NCBI RefSeq assembly: GCF_023072675.1
Contig: NZ_JALLGL010000003.1
Location: 1 to 59,453, forward strand
Origin: Streptomyces sp. XM83C
GTDB lineage: Bacteria > Actinomycetota > Actinomycetes > Streptomycetales > Streptomycetaceae
Length of the DNA: 59,453 bases
Reading direction: 5' to 3'
The translations under genes were made by a program, and so were the position numbers. Below are positions 24,536-34,480 of the stretch, one piece after another (within the stretch, counting starts at the first letter, position 1; each line of letters opens with the position of its first letter). The notes under the pieces were generated by a model that saw only the letters and a program-made list of their open reading frames with translations, was not told the origin of the DNA and did not search any database.

Positions 24536-24823
24536 TGCCCGCACGCCCCGCGCGGTCCCGTTCTGTGGACGCCACGTGACATCACACCATCACCCTCGGT
24601 CACCAGTTCGTGTGCGCCCCCGTCCGCTCCCACCCCGTCGAACGCACCCCGCCACACCCTTCGGCGGCACAGTTCCCGCGGGTACGATGCCCTCGGTGCG
24701 ACCTACGGACGACTGTCACGCGCACCTTGCAACTCCGGTCCGCGGCGCAGCGGTTCGACGAAGGAAGCCGACGGGCGACGGCCCGGGGGCACACCGACGG
24801 GGGCACGGTCTGTGGGGGACGTG

Positions 24824-26680
24824 ATGGACTTCGGCACGCAGGGCCCCGAGGCCCCGGCCGACCTCGCCTGGTTGCGGGGTGTGGACGCCTACACCATGGG
24901 CGCGTATCCGCAGGCGGAGGAGGAGTTCCGGGCGGCGGTGCGCATCGACCCGGGGATGGCCGACGCCTGGCTCGGACTGCACGCGCTGCGCGTCGACACG
25001 ACGACCGCGCTGCTGCGGATGTACCGCCACCGCGACCGCTTCGGCGAGCAGCGCGCCCGGCACCGCCGCAAGCTCAACTCCTGGTACTGGCTGGGCTGGT
25101 GGGTGCAGCCGGTGCTGGAGAGCACCCGCGATCTGCTGCTCGCGCACGCCTCGCACTGGCTGGACGGCCGGCACGTGCCCGAGCTGGACCGGGCCCTGGC
25201 AGGGCTGCCACCGGTCGACACCGACCCGCAGGTGAGGTTCCTGCACGCGTGCCGCGCCTACCTGGTGAAGGACTGGGAGCAGCTGGTGCGGCACACCGAC
25301 CCGCTGCTGGACGATCCGCTGCTCGGTATCGAGGCGGGGCTGTTCGGCGGCATGGCCCGGGTGCGTCTGGAGATGTACGGGCAGGCGGAGCCGCTGCTGT
25401 CGGCCGCGCTGATGCGCTGCCGCAGCGAGCAGCCGCAGCGCAAGGAGCTGCGCTACTGGCTGGCCCGCGCGCACGAGGGCACCGGGCGGTCCGCCGCCGC
25501 GCTGCCGCTGTACCGGGCGGTGCACCGGGTGGACCCCGCGTTCATGGACACCGCGGCCCGCCTCGCCGCGATCTCGGAGGGCGACGGATACGACGATCAC
25601 GCCGAGCTGGGTCTGCTGCTGACCGGGGCCGGCGGTGAGGGCGCGGACGCGGCCGACGGGCTGGAACCGCTGTACGACGCCGAGGGCCGTGATCTGAAGG
25701 TGTCCGACCCGGAGCCGCCCGCCGGCCCGCCGCCCGCGGCGGCCGATCCGGCAGTGCGGGAGAAGACGACCGCCGCGCCGGTGACCCTGCCGGCCGGGCC
25801 GACCGACCCGGGCTTACTGGAGGAGGCGCTGGCGGAGCTGGAGCGCATGGTGGGCCTCGAGCCGGTGAAACGCCAGGTCAAGGCGTTGTCGGCACAGCTG
25901 AACATGGCGCGGCTGCGGGCCGGTCAGGGGCTGCCGGTGCAGCCGCCGAAGCGGCACTTCGTCTTCTCCGGCCCGTCCGGCACCGGCAAGACCACCGTCG
26001 CCCGCATCCTCGGCCGGGTCTTCTACGCCCTCGGGCTGCTCGGCGGGGACCATCTCGTGGAGGCGCAGCGGGCCGACCTGGTCGGCGAGTATCTCGGGCA
26101 GACCGCGGTGAAGGCCAATGAGCTGATCGACTCCGCGCTCGGCGGGGTCCTCTTCGTCGACGAGGCGTACTCGCTGTCCAACTCCGGCTACGGCAAGGGC
26201 GACGCGTACGGGGACGAGGCGCTGCAGGTGCTGCTGAAGCGGGCCGAGGACAACCGTGACCATCTGGTGGTGATCCTCGCCGGTTACCCGGAGGGCATGG
26301 ACCGGCTGCTGGCCGCCAACCCCGGCCTGTCGTCCCGGTTCACCACTCGCGTCGACTTCCCCTCGTACCGGCCGCTGGAGCTGACCGAGATCGGCAAGGT
26401 GCTCGCCGCGGAGAACGGCGACCAGTGGGACGAGGAGGCCCTGGACGAGCTGCGGTCGATCGCCGGGCATGTCGTCGATCAGGGGTGGATCGACGAGCTG
26501 GGCAACGGGCGGTTCCTGCGCACGCTGTACGAGAAGAGCTGCGCCTACCGGGATCTGCGGCTGTCGGCGTACGCGGGCCCGCTGTCCCGGGAAGATCTGG
26601 CGACGCTGCGGCTGCCGGACCTGATGCAGGCCTACGGCGAGGTGCTCAGCGGGCGGGGGCCGCAGGACCCGCTGTCCTGA
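24824..26680 (+). CDS. TPR-AAA ATPase (SpoVK/CbbX/EccA-like)
   Basis: A 618-residue cytoplasmic ATPase. Residues about 1-270 form TPR-like helical repeats (AWLRGVDAYTMGAYPQAEEEFRAAVRIDPGMADAWLGL), then an acidic/Pro-rich linker. From about 325 a CbxX/CfxQ-type AAA domain carries Walker A GPSGTGKTT, Walker B GGVLFVDEAYSL and the arginine-finger region AANPGLSSRFTTRVDFP. The architecture equals EccA of type VII secretion, but no ESX genes are nearby, so it is an orphan. ATG 24824 follows GGGGGA; GTG 24812 and 24821 are alternatives. The stop lies within a long hairpin shared with the convergent gene. Confidence 0.88.
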   Translation: MDFGTQGPEAPADLAWLRGVDAYTMGAYPQAEEEFRAAVRIDPGMADAWLGLHALRVDTTTALLRMYRHRDRFGEQRARHRRKLNSWYWLGWWVQPVLESTRDLLLAHASHWLDGRHVPELDRALAGLPPVDTDPQVRFLHACRAYLVKDWEQLVRHTDPLLDDPLLGIEAGLFGGMARVRLEMYGQAEPLLSAALMRCRSEQPQRKELRYWLARAHEGTGRSAAALPLYRAVHRVDPAFMDTAARLAAISEGDGYDDHAELGLLLTGAGGEGADAADGLEPLYDAEGRDLKVSDPEPPAGPPPAAADPAVREKTTAAPVTLPAGPTDPGLLEEALAELERMVGLEPVKRQVKALSAQLNMARLRAGQGLPVQPPKRHFVFSGPSGTGKTTVARILGRVFYALGLLGGDHLVEAQRADLVGEYLGQTAVKANELIDSALGGVLFVDEAYSLSNSGYGKGDAYGDEALQVLLKRAEDNRDHLVVILAGYPEGMDRLLAANPGLSSRFTTRVDFPSYRPLELTEIGKVLAAENGDQWDEEALDELRSIAGHVVDQGWIDELGNGRFLRTLYEKSCAYRDLRLSAYAGPLSREDLATLRLPDLMQAYGEVLSGRGPQDPLS

Positions 26681-26692
26681 CGGCCCCCGCCC
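26651..26692. terminator. Hairpin spanning the AAA gene stop
   Basis: GGGCGGGGGCCG (26651-26662) and CGGCCCCCGCCC (26681-26692) form a 12-bp stem with an 18-base loop. It covers the last codons and stop of the AAA gene and lies about 20 bases beyond the convergent CBS gene, so it probably terminates from both sides. Confidence 0.75.
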
Positions 26693-26714
26693 GGGCACGG
26701 CACGAGGAGAAACC

Positions 26715-27764
26715 TTACGACGCGAGGACCGGCTCGCCGGGTTCCTCCCGGTGCGCGGGGTCACGGACCTCGCCGACGAGGAGTTCCAGTACGTCCTCCA
26801 GGGTGACCAGGCCCAGCACCCGGCCGCCGGCGTCGGCGACCTGCGCGAGGTGGGTGGCGGCGCGGCGCATGACCGTGAGGGCGTCGTCGAGGGGCAGTTC
26901 GGACCGCAGCGTGGCCATCGGCCGCCAGATGTGCTGCGGCACGGCCCGCTCGGAGTCCTCCAGGTCGAGGACGTCCTTCACATGCAGATAGCCCATGAAG
27001 GCGCCGGACTCGGTGGCGATGGGGAAGCGGGAGTAGCCGGTGCGGGCGGTCAGTTCGACGATCTGCCCCGGGGTGACCGAGGGCGGGACCGTGATCAGGT
27101 CCTCCCGCTTCAGCAGGACGTCCGTGACCGGGCGGGAGCCCAGTTCCAGGGCGTCCTCCAGGCGTTCCTGCTCCTCCGGGTCGAGGAGGCCGGCCTGCCC
27201 GGAGTCCTCCAGCAGGCGGTTGAGCTGCTCGCTGGTGACGACGGCCTCGACCTCGTCCTTCGGTTCGACGCGGAAGAGCCGCAGGATGCCCTGGGCGCAG
27301 GCGCCGAGGAACACCGTGATCGGGCGGCACAGCCGGGCGAACCACACCAGTCCGGGGCTCAGCCACAGCGCGGCCTTCTCCGGGGCGGCCATGGCCAGGT
27401 TCTTCGGGACCATCTCGCCGATGACGAGGTGGAAGAAGACGACTGCCGCGAGCGCGATGACATAGCCGAGCGGGTGGATCATGCCGTGCGGCAGATGGAT
27501 CCACTCGAAGACCGGCTCCAGCAGGCGGGCGACGGTGGGTTCGGCGACCGCGCCCAGGGTGAGCGAGCAGACGGTGATGCCGAACTGGGCGGCGGCCATC
27601 ATCTGCGGCAGCCGCTCCAGGCCGTACAGCACCTGGCGGGCGCGGGCGGTGCCGAGCGGTTCGATCTGGCTGCGGCGGACGGAGACCAGAGCGAACTCGG
27701 CGCCGACGAAGAAGCCGTTGGCGAGGACGAGCAGCGCGGCGAAGAGAAGTTGGAGCACGGTCAT
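26715..27764 (-). CDS. CNNM/CBS-domain membrane protein (HlyC/CorC family), second gene
   Basis: A 349-residue protein: a DUF21/CNNM membrane domain at about 1-190 (LANGFFVGAEFALVSVRRSQIE; GEMVPKNLAMAAPEKAALWL) followed by two CBS domains at about 210-330. It lacks the C-terminal CorC_HlyC domain its upstream partner has. Family members act in Mg2+ or Co2+ transport across the cytoplasmic membrane, with CBS domains sensing adenine nucleotides. ATG 27764 overlaps the stop of the upstream paralogue (ATGA), so the two are coupled and may form a heterodimer. Confidence 0.92.
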   Translation of the reverse strand: MTVLQLLFAALLVLANGFFVGAEFALVSVRRSQIEPLGTARARQVLYGLERLPQMMAAAQFGITVCSLTLGAVAEPTVARLLEPVFEWIHLPHGMIHPLGYVIALAAVVFFHLVIGEMVPKNLAMAAPEKAALWLSPGLVWFARLCRPITVFLGACAQGILRLFRVEPKDEVEAVVTSEQLNRLLEDSGQAGLLDPEEQERLEDALELGSRPVTDVLLKREDLITVPPSVTPGQIVELTARTGYSRFPIATESGAFMGYLHVKDVLDLEDSERAVPQHIWRPMATLRSELPLDDALTVMRRAATHLAQVADAGGRVLGLVTLEDVLELLVGEVRDPAHREEPGEPVLAS

Positions 27765-29095
27765 CGGGCGGTCTCCATCGCGTTCGCGACCGGCGCCGTG
27801 CGGACCAGGCGGACCCGTTCGGCGCGGTAGTGGCCGACCTGGCGCACGGAGAGCCGCCATCCGGGCAGCTCGGCGCGGTCGCCGGGGGCCGGGATCCGGC
27901 CGAGCAGGTCCGCGACGAGACCCGCGACGGTCTCGTACGGCCCTTCGGGCACGGTGAGGCCTATGCGCCGCAGGACGTCGACGCGGACGCCGCCGTCGAC
28001 GTCCCAGGCGGGCCGGCCGTCCTCGGGCGGGGCCGGGGCGAGTTCGGGCAGGTCGTGTCCGTCGTGCTCGTCGCGGACCTCGCCGACGAGTTCCTCGACG
28101 ATGTCCTCCAGGGTGACCACGCCCGCGGTGCCGCCGTACTCGTCGACGACGACGGCGATGGGCTGCTCGCTGCGCAGCCGGGCCAGCAGCGGCTGCACCG
28201 GCAGCGTCTCGGGGACGAGCAGCGCGCGCCGGGCGATGCGGCCGACGGGGGTGCGCAGCCGGTCGTGGACGGGGACGGCGAGGGCGTCCTTGAGGTGGAC
28301 CATGCCGACGATCTCGTCGATCTTCTCCCGGTAGACGGGGAAGCGGGACAGGCCGGTGGCCCGGGTGAGGTTGACGACGTCCTCGGCGGTGGCCGACGAC
28401 TGAAGGGCGCTGACCTTCACGCGCGGGGTCATCACATGCTGGGCGGTCAGTTCGCCCAGTGACAGGGTCCGCACGAACAGGTCGGCGGTGTCCTGTTCCA
28501 GCGCGCCGGCCTGCGCGGAGTGCCGGGCGAGCGAGACCAGCTCGCCGGGGGTGCGGGCGGAGGCCAGCTCGTCGGTGGGCTCGACACCGAGCGCGCGCAC
28601 CAGACGGTTGGCGACGGCGTTGAGGCCGGCGATGACCGGTCGGAACAGCCGGGAGAACACATGCTGCGGGCCGGCGACGAAGCGTGCGACCTGGAGCGGC
28701 TTGGAGACCGCCCAGTTCTTCGGCACCAGTTCGCCGATCACCATCTGCACGGCGGACGCGAGCAGCATACCGACGACGACGGCGACACCGCCGACGGCGC
28801 CCGAGGGGATGCCGATCGCGGTGAACGGGCCGTGCAGCAGCTCGGCGAGGGCCGGTTCGGCGAGCATGCCGACGACCAGGGAGGTGATGGTGATGCCGAG
28901 CTGAGTGCCGGACAGCTGGAAGGACAGCTCCTTCAGCGACTCCACGACCCTGTGGGCACGGGCGTCGCCCTCGGCGGCGGCCTTCTCGGCGTCGGGCCGT
29001 TCGACCGTGACGAGGCCGAACTCGGCGGCGACGAAGAAGCCGTTGGCGAGGATGAGCAGAAGAGCGGCTGCCAGGAGCAGCAGGGGGATGGTCAT
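27761..29095 (-). CDS. CNNM/CBS/CorC-domain membrane protein, first gene
   Basis: A 444-residue protein: CNNM domain at about 1-195 (LANGFFVAAEFGLVTVERPDAEK; GELVPKNWAVSKPLQVARF), CBS pair at about 215-340 (AVVVDEYGGTAGVVTLEDIVEELVGEVRDEHD) and a C-terminal CorC_HlyC domain at about 360-430 (DGGVRVDVLRRIGLTVPEGPYETVAGLV). It is the likely metal transport or efflux partner of the downstream paralogue. Length and order are normal. The 480 bases upstream hold no gene. Confidence 0.93.
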   Translation of the reverse strand: MTIPLLLLAAALLLILANGFFVAAEFGLVTVERPDAEKAAAEGDARAHRVVESLKELSFQLSGTQLGITITSLVVGMLAEPALAELLHGPFTAIGIPSGAVGGVAVVVGMLLASAVQMVIGELVPKNWAVSKPLQVARFVAGPQHVFSRLFRPVIAGLNAVANRLVRALGVEPTDELASARTPGELVSLARHSAQAGALEQDTADLFVRTLSLGELTAQHVMTPRVKVSALQSSATAEDVVNLTRATGLSRFPVYREKIDEIVGMVHLKDALAVPVHDRLRTPVGRIARRALLVPETLPVQPLLARLRSEQPIAVVVDEYGGTAGVVTLEDIVEELVGEVRDEHDGHDLPELAPAPPEDGRPAWDVDGGVRVDVLRRIGLTVPEGPYETVAGLVADLLGRIPAPGDRAELPGWRLSVRQVGHYRAERVRLVRTAPVANAMETAR

Positions 29096-29575
29096 GATGC
29101 CGCCGCCTCCGCGTGGGCGCGGACCGGGTCCGCGCTATGTCGGGAGGGGGCGGCGCAGGTACTACAGGACGATCCGTCCATCGCCGGAGAGGGTCACTCC
29201 TCGGATAGCAGGAACCCCCGGGCGCCGGGCGGCACGCAGGGGTGGAGGCGCAGCGAGAACGTCTCCGCCTCACAGATTAATCAAGACTGGGCCCGCAACG
29301 GCAGGGTGGAGGTCCCCCAGTCAGCCCTGACAATGCCCTGAGCCGTCCCTGAGACGGCGGCCGGGCACGGGCCACCGGCCCTGCGGGGACTGGGCCGTCG
29401 GGCGGCGGGAGGGGGGTTCGGGCCGGCCGGCGGGCGTGCTCGGCGTGTGGCCTACGTCTCGTCCGGCCGCCCGACGGGTCGGCCGCCCCGGCCGGTCGGC
29501 CGACGTACGGGCGGTCCGCTCGCCCCGCGGACCGCCCGCCCTGTGGTCGGACCGGCGGCCGGGGTGCGCCGCCCG
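29096..29575. other. Intergenic region between CNNM gene and rib-his operon
   Basis: A 480-base gap containing the promoter of the CNNM pair and the terminator of the rib-his operon (29508-29538). The remaining sequence is dominated by CGGCCG-type runs. No coding sequence is supported. Confidence 0.5.
29508..29538 (-). terminator. Terminator of the rib-his operon
   Basis: CGGGCGGTCCGC (29508-29519) and GCGGACCGCCCG (29527-29538) form a perfect 12-bp stem with a 7-base loop, 37 bases downstream of the PH-domain gene stop. Confidence 0.8.
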
Positions 29576-30040
29576 TCAGCCCTGCGGCCGGTCGGGCTCC
29601 GGTACGGTGCGGGCCTCGACGAGCGCGTTGAGGGTGCGCGCGTCGGCGATGGCCTGCTGCTTGGCGATGCCGGGCTGGATGCCGAGCGCGGGCAGGCTGG
29701 TGCCGTCGCTGAGGTTGAGGAACACCCACGGGTCGCCGACCCGCAGGTTCACCTTGATGATCTCCGCCCACTCCAGCCGGCGCGTACTGGCGAAGTTGAC
29801 GACGGTCACCCCGGATTCCTCGGCGACGACCTTGGGCCGGGACAGCCACAGCAGCACACCGAAGATCAGCGCGCCGGTGACCACGAAGCTGAGCTTCTCC
29901 CCCGGGCCGAGCCGCTCCAGGAGCAGCCCGACCGCGGAGATCACCACGAAGATGACGGCGCCGGCGGTGAGCAGCACCGCGCGGGTACGGGTCGGCCGGA
30001 AGGTGACGGGGAGTTCGGGAAGGGGCGGGAGGTCGGACAT
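29576..30040 (-). CDS. PH-domain membrane protein
   Basis: A 154-residue protein with two membrane helices near residues 20-60 (AVLLTAGAVIFVVISAVGLLLERLG; LSFVVTGALIFGVLLWL) and a C-terminal bacterial PH-like domain (WAEIIKVNLRVGDPWVFLNLSDGTSLPALGIQPG). It starts 10 bases after hisG and is the last gene of the rib-his operon. Function is unknown; the same gene follows hisG in other streptomycetes. ATG 30040. Confidence 0.85.
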   Translation of the reverse strand: MSDLPPLPELPVTFRPTRTRAVLLTAGAVIFVVISAVGLLLERLGPGEKLSFVVTGALIFGVLLWLSRPKVVAEESGVTVVNFASTRRLEWAEIIKVNLRVGDPWVFLNLSDGTSLPALGIQPGIAKQQAIADARTLNALVEARTVPEPDRPQG

Positions 30041-30050
30041 CGGTGGCCTC

Positions 30051-30899
30051 TTAGAGACGGCAGGCGTGGATGGCCGTGGTCAGGATGGCGCGGGCGCCGA
30101 TCGCGTACAGGTCGTCCATGATCCGCTGGGCTTCCTTGGCGGGGACCATGGCGCGGACGGCGACCCAGCCCTCGTTGTGCAGCGGGGAGACGGTCGGCGA
30201 CTCCAGGCCGGGGGTGAGGGCGACGGCCTTCTCGAGCTGCTCGACGCGGCAGTCGTAGTCCATCATCACGTAGGTCCGGGCGACGAGGACGCCTTGGAGG
30301 CGGCGCAGGAACTGCTGAACCTTGGGCTCCTCGCCGTCCGCGCCGGTACGGCGGATCACGACGGCCTCGGACTTCATGATCGGCTCGCCGAAGACCTCCA
30401 GGCCGGCGTTGCGCAGCGAGGTGCCGGTCTCGACGACGTCGGCGATGGCCTCGGCGACGCCGAGTTCGATGGCGGTCTCGACGGCGCCGTCGAGGTGGAC
30501 GACGGAGGCGTCGACGCGCTGCTCGGCAAGGTGCTGGGTGACGATGCCCTCGTACGAGGTGGCGATCGTGCGGCCCTTGAGGTCGGCGATGGTCTCGGCG
30601 GTGCCGGGCTTGGCGGCGAAGCGGAAGGTGGAGCGGGCGAAGCCGAGCGGGAGGATCTCCTCGGCGTCGGCGCCGGAGTCGATCAGCAGGTCGCGGCCGG
30701 TGATGCCGATGTCGAGGCGGCCGGAGGAGACGTAGATCGCGATGTCGCGGGGGCGGAGGTAGAAGAACTCGACCTCGTTCTCCGGGTCGACGATGCGCAG
30801 TTCCTTGGACTCGCGGCGCTGCTGGTAGCCGGCCTCATGCAGCATCTCCGCCGCAGGGCCTGACAGGGAACCCTTGTTGGGGACGGCGATGCGCAGCAT
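30051..30899 (-). CDS. hisG: ATP phosphoribosyltransferase (long form)
   Basis: A 282-residue enzyme of the first histidine step, condensing ATP and PRPP. The N-terminus MLRIAVPNKGSLSGPAAEML, GITGRDLLIDSGADAEEILPLGFARSTFRFA, the phosphate loop near DVVETGTSL and the C-terminal ACT-like regulatory domain (VARTYVMMDYDCRV) identify the long, HisZ-independent form subject to histidine inhibition. ATG 30899 has a GGAA site. hisE lies 65 bases upstream. Here hisG and hisE sit behind riboflavin genes, away from the main his cluster. Confidence 0.97.
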   Translation of the reverse strand: MLRIAVPNKGSLSGPAAEMLHEAGYQQRRESKELRIVDPENEVEFFYLRPRDIAIYVSSGRLDIGITGRDLLIDSGADAEEILPLGFARSTFRFAAKPGTAETIADLKGRTIATSYEGIVTQHLAEQRVDASVVHLDGAVETAIELGVAEAIADVVETGTSLRNAGLEVFGEPIMKSEAVVIRRTGADGEEPKVQQFLRRLQGVLVARTYVMMDYDCRVEQLEKAVALTPGLESPTVSPLHNEGWVAVRAMVPAKEAQRIMDDLYAIGARAILTTAIHACRL

Positions 30900-30964
30900 G
30901 AGGTCGGCTTCCTTTGCGTGAAGGGGTGTGTTCTTGCGTTGTCAGGGCTTCGACGGCGGGCGCG

Positions 30965-31237
30965 TCACAGATGGGCGTAGACGTCGTCGAGGGAGATCCC
31001 GCGGGCGACCATCATCACCTGGACGTGGTACAGCAGCTGCGAGATCTCCTCGGCAGCCGCCTCCTTGCCCTCGTACTCGGCGGCCATCCAGACCTCGGCG
31101 GCCTCTTCGACGACCTTCTTGCCGATGGCATGGACGCCCTTGCCCACCAGCTCGGCGGTGCGGGAGGTGGCGGGGTCGCCGTTGGCGGCCTTGTGCTGGA
31201 GCTCGGTGAACAGCTCCTCGAACGTCTTCTTGGACAT
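30965..31237 (-). CDS. hisE: Phosphoribosyl-ATP pyrophosphatase
   Basis: A 90-residue all-alpha MazG-like enzyme hydrolysing phosphoribosyl-ATP to phosphoribosyl-AMP, the second histidine step. Visible are [26 protein letters not shown] and the metal-binding [40 protein letters not shown] 31237 matches the family start; the frame runs 55 codons further upstream without meaning. It follows ribH by 34 bases. Confidence 0.97.
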   Translation of the reverse strand: MSKKTFEELFTELQHKAANGDPATSRTAELVGKGVHAIGKKVVEEAAEVWMAAEYEGKEAAAEEISQLLYHVQVMMVARGISLDDVYAHL

Positions 31238-31271
31238 GGTGGTCCTAACCCTACGCGCTGCGGGCCACTCC

Positions 31272-31757
31272 TCAGTGCCAGGGTTCGGATACTGAGCGGA
31301 GCGTCGTCGCGGTGGCGACCGCGGCGGTGACCGCCTCGTGCCCCTTGTCCTCGCTGGAGCCCTCCAGGCCGGCCCGGTCCAGGGCCTGCTGTTCGTCGTC
31401 ACAGGTGAGGACGCCGAAGCCGACGGGGACGCCGGTGTCCACGGAGACCTGGGTGAGGCCCTGGGTGACGCCCTGGCACACGTAGTCGAAGTGGGGGGTG
31501 CCGCCGCGGATGACGACGCCGAGGGCGACGACGGCGTCGTAGCCGCGCTTGGCCATGGCCCGGGCGGCCACGGGCAGCTCCCAGCTGCCGGGGACGCGGA
31601 GCAGGGTCGGCTCGTCGATGCCCATCTCGTGCAGGGCGCGCAGGGCGCCGTCCACCAGGCCGTCCATCACCTTTTCGTGCCACTGTGCCGCGATGACGGC
31701 GACGCGCAGGTCGCCGGCGTTGCGTACGGACAGTTCGGGTGCGCCCTTGCCGCTCAC
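31272..31757 (-). CDS. ribH: 6,7-dimethyl-8-ribityllumazine synthase
   Basis: A 161-residue subunit of the capsid-like lumazine synthase. It joins 5-amino-6-ribitylaminouracil and dihydroxybutanone phosphate. Motifs are [65 protein letters not shown] (with the catalytic His of the TPHF strand) and [19 protein letters not shown] 31757 follows GGAG with nine-base spacing. It lies 24 bases after ribBA. Confidence 0.97.
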   Translation of the reverse strand: MSGKGAPELSVRNAGDLRVAVIAAQWHEKVMDGLVDGALRALHEMGIDEPTLLRVPGSWELPVAARAMAKRGYDAVVALGVVIRGGTPHFDYVCQGVTQGLTQVSVDTGVPVGFGVLTCDDEQQALDRAGLEGSSEDKGHEAVTAAVATATTLRSVSEPWH

Positions 31758-31781
31758 GTGGTGTGTCTCCTTGCCGTGTCG

Positions 31782-33086
31782 TTACTGGTTGCCGCAGGTG
31801 GAGGCCGCGGTGGGGGCCGCGTCCAGCCAGGGCAGGTCGTGGCCCATCCGGTCCCGCTTGGTGCGCAGGTAGCGGAGGTTGTGCTCGCCGGCGGTCACCG
31901 GCATCGGCTCGCGGTCGGTGACCTCGATGCCGTGCCGCAGCAGCGCGGCGCTCTTGTCGGGGTTGTTGGTCATCAGCCGGACGCTGCGGACGCCGAGGTC
32001 GGCGAGGATCTGCGCGCCGGCGGCGTAGTCGCGGGCGTCGGCGGGCAGGCCGAGCTCCAGGTTGGCGTCGAGGGTGTCACGGCCGCGTTCCTGCAGCTCG
32101 TAGGCGCGGAGTTTGGACATCAGGCCGATGCCCCGGCCCTCGTGTCCGCGCAGGTAGACGACGACTCCGCGGCCGGCGGCCTGGATGCGTTCCAGGGCGG
32201 TGTCGAGCTGGGGTCCGCAGTCGCAGCGCTGGGAGCCGAAGACGTCTCCGGTGAGGCATTCGGAGTGGACGCGGACGAGGACGTCGCGGCCGTCGCCGAG
32301 GTCGCCGTGGACGAGGGCGACGTGTTCGACGCCGTCGGCGGTGGAGCGGTAGCCGTACGCGGTGAAGGTGCCGTGCGCGGTGGGCAGGTGGACCTCGGCC
32401 TCGCGGCGTACGGTGGGCTCGGTGCTCTCGGTGGCGCGGCGGTAGGCGATCAGGTCCTCGATGGAGATGATCGACAGGCCGTGCTTGCGGGCGAAGGGGA
32501 TCAGCTCGGGCAGGCGGAGCATGCGGCCGTCGTCGCCGGCGATCTCGACGATGGCGCCGGCGGGGCGGAGCCCGGCGAGGCGGGCGAGGTCGACGGCGGC
32601 CTCGGTGTGCCCGTCGCGGGCGAGGACGCCGCCGGGCCGGGCGCGCAGCGGGAAGATGTGGCCGGGGCGGACGAAGTCGTCGGCCTGGGCGGTGCCGCCG
32701 GCGAGGAGCCGGAGGGTGGTGGCGCGGTCGGAGGCGGAGATGCCGGTGGTGACGCCGTGGGCGGCGGAGGCGTCGACGGTGACGGTGAACGCGGTCCGCA
32801 TGGACTCGGTGTTCGCCTGGACCATCTGGGGCAGGTCGAGGCGGTCGAGTTCGTCGCCCTCCATGGGGCAGCAGATCATGCCGCGGCATTCGCGCATCAT
32901 GAAGGCGACGATCTCCTCGGTCGCCTTCTCGGCGGCGATGACGAGGTCGCCCTCGTTCTCGCGGTTCTCGTCGTCGACGACGACGACCGGGCGGCCGGCG
33001 GCGATGTCGGCGATGGCCTGCTCGACGGTGTCGAGCCGGAACTCCTCGATGTCGTCGGCGGGGCGGAGGATCGGGGCCGTGGTCAT
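31782..33086 (-). CDS. ribBA: Bifunctional DHBP synthase / GTP cyclohydrolase II
   Basis: A 434-residue fusion. Residues about 10-205 are 3,4-dihydroxy-2-butanone-4-phosphate synthase ([39 protein letters not shown]), and 215-410 GTP cyclohydrolase II with the zinc ligands in [23 protein letters not shown] and [15 protein letters not shown]. It supplies both branches of riboflavin synthesis. ATG 33086 overlaps the stop of ribM (ATGA). Neither active site looks degenerate. The fusion is usual in actinomycetes. Confidence 0.96.
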   Translation of the reverse strand: MTTAPILRPADDIEEFRLDTVEQAIADIAAGRPVVVVDDENRENEGDLVIAAEKATEEIVAFMMRECRGMICCPMEGDELDRLDLPQMVQANTESMRTAFTVTVDASAAHGVTTGISASDRATTLRLLAGGTAQADDFVRPGHIFPLRARPGGVLARDGHTEAAVDLARLAGLRPAGAIVEIAGDDGRMLRLPELIPFARKHGLSIISIEDLIAYRRATESTEPTVRREAEVHLPTAHGTFTAYGYRSTADGVEHVALVHGDLGDGRDVLVRVHSECLTGDVFGSQRCDCGPQLDTALERIQAAGRGVVVYLRGHEGRGIGLMSKLRAYELQERGRDTLDANLELGLPADARDYAAGAQILADLGVRSVRLMTNNPDKSAALLRHGIEVTDREPMPVTAGEHNLRYLRTKRDRMGHDLPWLDAAPTAASTCGNQ

Positions 33087-33724
33087 GCCGGTGCTCCTTC
33101 CAGGGTGGGCTGCGACGTCCGGCGGGAGCGCAGCCACCAGTCGCGCAGGCCGGAGAGGACGAGCGCGCCGTAGATGATGTAGACGAAGCCGGAGAAGGCG
33201 TAGCCGTTGGCGAAGTTCAGGGGGACGCCCACGAGGTCGACGAGCAGCCAGGCGAGCCAGAACTCGACCATGCCGCGGGCCTGGGCGTACATGGCGACGA
33301 CTGTGCCGACGAAGATGTAGGCGTCGGGCCAGGGGTCCCAGGACAGGGACGGGTGGGCCTCGAAGAGGAGGGCGACGGCGACGGTGCCGGCCGCGGCGGC
33401 GCCGGCCAGGGCGGCGCGTTCGGTCCAGGTGGCGAAGCGGACGGTGATGCGGCCGTCGTCGCCGCGGCCCTTGCCGCGCTGCCACTGCCACCAGCCGTAC
33501 GCGGCGACGGCCATGACGACGACCTGCTTGCCGGCGCTGCCGGTGAGGTGGCCGTAGAAGGCGGTGAACAGCACCAGGCCGGAGACGAACTGGGCGGGCC
33601 AGGTGAGCAGGGAGCGGCGCCAGCCGAGGGCGAGGGCGACAAGGCCGAGGATGTTGCCGATCATGTCGGACCAGATGATGTGCTGGCCGAGGAGGGCGAA
33701 GGCCTCGGAGTTCAGCCAGTTCAC
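33083..33724 (-). CDS. ribM: Riboflavin transporter of the PnuC family (RibM/PnuX)
   Basis: A 213-residue membrane protein with about seven helices of the PnuC type ([63 protein letters not shown]). Its place within a rib operon marks it as the actinobacterial riboflavin transporter RibM/PnuX rather than a nicotinamide riboside carrier. GTG 33724 overlaps the ribE stop (GTGA), and its stop overlaps ribBA, so ribE-ribM-ribBA are tightly coupled. Specificity is inferred from context and from the homologous ribE-M-AB-H order in another Streptomyces. Confidence 0.88.
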   Translation of the reverse strand: MNWLNSEAFALLGQHIIWSDMIGNILGLVALALGWRRSLLTWPAQFVSGLVLFTAFYGHLTGSAGKQVVVMAVAAYGWWQWQRGKGRGDDGRITVRFATWTERAALAGAAAAGTVAVALLFEAHPSLSWDPWPDAYIFVGTVVAMYAQARGMVEFWLAWLLVDLVGVPLNFANGYAFSGFVYIIYGALVLSGLRDWWLRSRRTSQPTLEGAPA

Positions 33725-34323
33725 TGTGCGGCCCCCCGGGTGCCGAGCAGCCGCTCGACGTACTTGGCGACGACGTCGACCTCGAGGTTGACCGGGTCGC
33801 CGGGCTGCTTGATGCCGAGCGTGGTCAGGGCGAGGGTGGTGGGGATGAGGCTGACGGTGAAGTGGTCGTCGGCGGCGTCGACGACGGTGAGGCTGATGCC
33901 GTCGACGGTGATGGAGCCCTTCTCGACGACGTACCGGGTGAGGTCGGCGGGGAGGGAGATCTTGACGATCTCCCAGTTGTCGGAGGGGGTGCGCTCCAGG
34001 ATGTGCCCGGTGCCGTCGACGTGGCCCTGCACGATGTGGCCGCCGAGGCGGGCGCCGAGGGCCATGGGGCGTTCGAGGTTGACGCGGGAGCCGACGGTGA
34101 GGGCGCCGAGGCTGGAGCGCTTGAGGGTCTCCGCCATGACGTCGGCGGTGAACTCGTCGCCCTCGTGTTCGACGACGGTGAGGCAGACGCCGTTGACGGC
34201 GATGGAGTCGCCGTGCTTGGCGCCTTCGGTGACGACGGGGCCGCGCAGGCGGAAGCGACAGGCGTCGTCGAGGGTCTCGACGGCGGTGACCTCGCCCAGC
34301 TCTTCGACGATTCCGGTGAACAC
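33721..34323 (-). CDS. ribE: Riboflavin synthase alpha subunit
   Basis: A 200-residue enzyme that dismutates two lumazines to riboflavin. The two homologous barrels are visible: [12 protein letters not shown] at 1-12 with VNGVCLTV near 44-51, and the second half with [12 protein letters not shown] near 96-107 and VDGISLTVV near 140. GTG 34323 follows AGGAGG with nine-base spacing and begins the family sequence; the open frame upstream overlaps the leader. It is the first gene of the rib-his operon, about 160 bases after the FMN riboswitch. Confidence 0.96.
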   Translation of the reverse strand: MFTGIVEELGEVTAVETLDDACRFRLRGPVVTEGAKHGDSIAVNGVCLTVVEHEGDEFTADVMAETLKRSSLGALTVGSRVNLERPMALGARLGGHIVQGHVDGTGHILERTPSDNWEIVKISLPADLTRYVVEKGSITVDGISLTVVDAADDHFTVSLIPTTLALTTLGIKQPGDPVNLEVDVVAKYVERLLGTRGAAQ

Positions 34324-34480
34324 TTCCCGGGTCCTCCTGCCTCTTCGGGCTCGGACTCCGGGGCTGTCGATGACGACAGAGTGAACAGGTGGGCACACGG
34401 GGTGCGACGCCGTAGGGGTCCCGCCCGCGTGGGGCGTGGCCCGAAGACGGCGGCGCGACATGAAGGCATGCCCGCCCGCC

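Noticed and set aside
31338..33173. A 611-codon plus-strand open frame opposite ribH and ribBA
   Set aside because: Gly/Val/Asp-rich mirror of two certain enzymes.
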